From positions 1-5,918 of the forward strand of contig CALKYE010000104.1 in assembly GCA_938003765.1 (NCBI GenBank): DNA of 5,918 bases, in the 5' to 3' direction. The translations under genes and the position numbers were made by a program. Under the pieces are notes generated by a model. The model was not told the DNA's origin. It did no database searches and saw only the letters and a program-made list of their open reading frames with translations. Origin of the DNA: an uncultured Planctomycetia bacterium. Its GTDB lineage: Bacteria; Planctomycetota; UBA1135; GCA-002686595. Shown here one piece after another: positions 5,851 to 5,918 of the stretch; position 1 is the first letter of the stretch, and the number at the start of each line of letters is the position of its first letter.

Positions 5851-5918
5851 TCAGTAGCCCGCGAGCTCGACGTAGCCGCGCTCGTCGACGCTCCGCCCGC
5901 GCACCTCGCCGCGCACGC
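5851..5918 (-). CDS. 3' end of an unidentified minus-strand gene (partial)
   Basis: Reading leftwards from the window edge, the frame beginning at 5916 encodes VRGEVRGRSVDERGYVELAG and a final Tyr, then TGA at 5853-5851. All 21 sense codons end in G or C and the composition (Asp, Glu, Val, Tyr) is protein-like, unlike the Arg/Ala-rich shadow frames around it. The piece is too short to assign a family. It would lie on the same strand as the ECF operon, 208 bp upstream of the sigma start. An open plus-strand frame over the same bases (from ATG 5818) has poorer GC3 and is considered less likely. Confidence 0.45.
   Translation of the reverse strand, partial: VRGEVRGRSVDERGYVELAGY

Noticed and set aside
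5645..5857. Plus-strand open frame ending at TAG 5857
   Set aside because: No ATG or GTG start suitable for a real gene, only TTG or CTG, and mixed third-position use. The piece around 5749-5815 is protein-like, but not enough to call.
5818..5918. Plus-strand frame from ATG 5818 running off the window
   Set aside because: No Shine-Dalgarno sequence and many A/T third positions at its start. The minus-strand frame over the same bases has all 21 codons ending in G or C.
1..5918. CRISPR array, Cas genes, tRNA, rRNA or insertion sequence
   Set aside because: Looked for because of the likeness to the Csx29/Csx30/sigma pathway. I saw no spaced direct repeats, Cas-like proteins, tRNA-like folds, transposase or terminal inverted repeats.

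Overview
The window comes from a high-GC bacterium (roughly 68-70% G+C by eye, with G or C at most third codon positions). Secreted VCBS/FG-GAP repeat proteins, an ECF sigma factor with a membrane-bound partner, and TPR-CHAT proteins with a signal peptide together point towards Planctomycetota. Myxococcota or Acidobacteriota cannot be excluded from sequence alone.

Layout: (1) Positions 3-1844 (+) hold a secreted beta-propeller-like FG-GAP/VCBS protein whose beginning lies outside the window. (2) It meets, tail to tail with only 2 bp between the stop codons, a three-gene operon that runs leftwards on the minus strand. In order of transcription this is an ECF sigma factor (5642-5022), a single-pass membrane protein with a CxxC motif that looks like its anti-sigma factor (5025-4297), and a large TPR-CHAT putative cysteine protease with a signal peptide and a C-terminal membrane anchor (4426-1847). 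(3) About 208 bp upstream of the sigma gene carries no convincing gene and probably holds the operon promoter; it contains a small cluster of GTCGC/GCGAC inverted repeats. (4) The last 68 bases look like the 3' end of another minus-strand gene.

The operon is the interesting part. The sigma and anti-sigma genes overlap by ATGA, which suggests translational coupling. The anti-sigma and CHAT genes overlap by 130 bp in different frames, so the CHAT signal peptide is written over the anti-sigma C-terminus. Sigma factor, membrane anti-sigma and caspase-like protease in one unit suggest a proteolytic switch: the CHAT protein may cleave the anti-sigma and free the sigma factor. This recalls, by analogy only, the type III-E CRISPR pathway in which the TPR-CHAT protease Csx29 cleaves Csx30 and relieves an ECF sigma factor. 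There is no CRISPR array or Cas gene here, and the predicted topology puts this CHAT domain outside the cytoplasm, so a site-1-like cleavage of the outer domain of the anti-sigma is the version best supported by what can be read. The function remains a hypothesis; the gene identities and arrangement are read directly.
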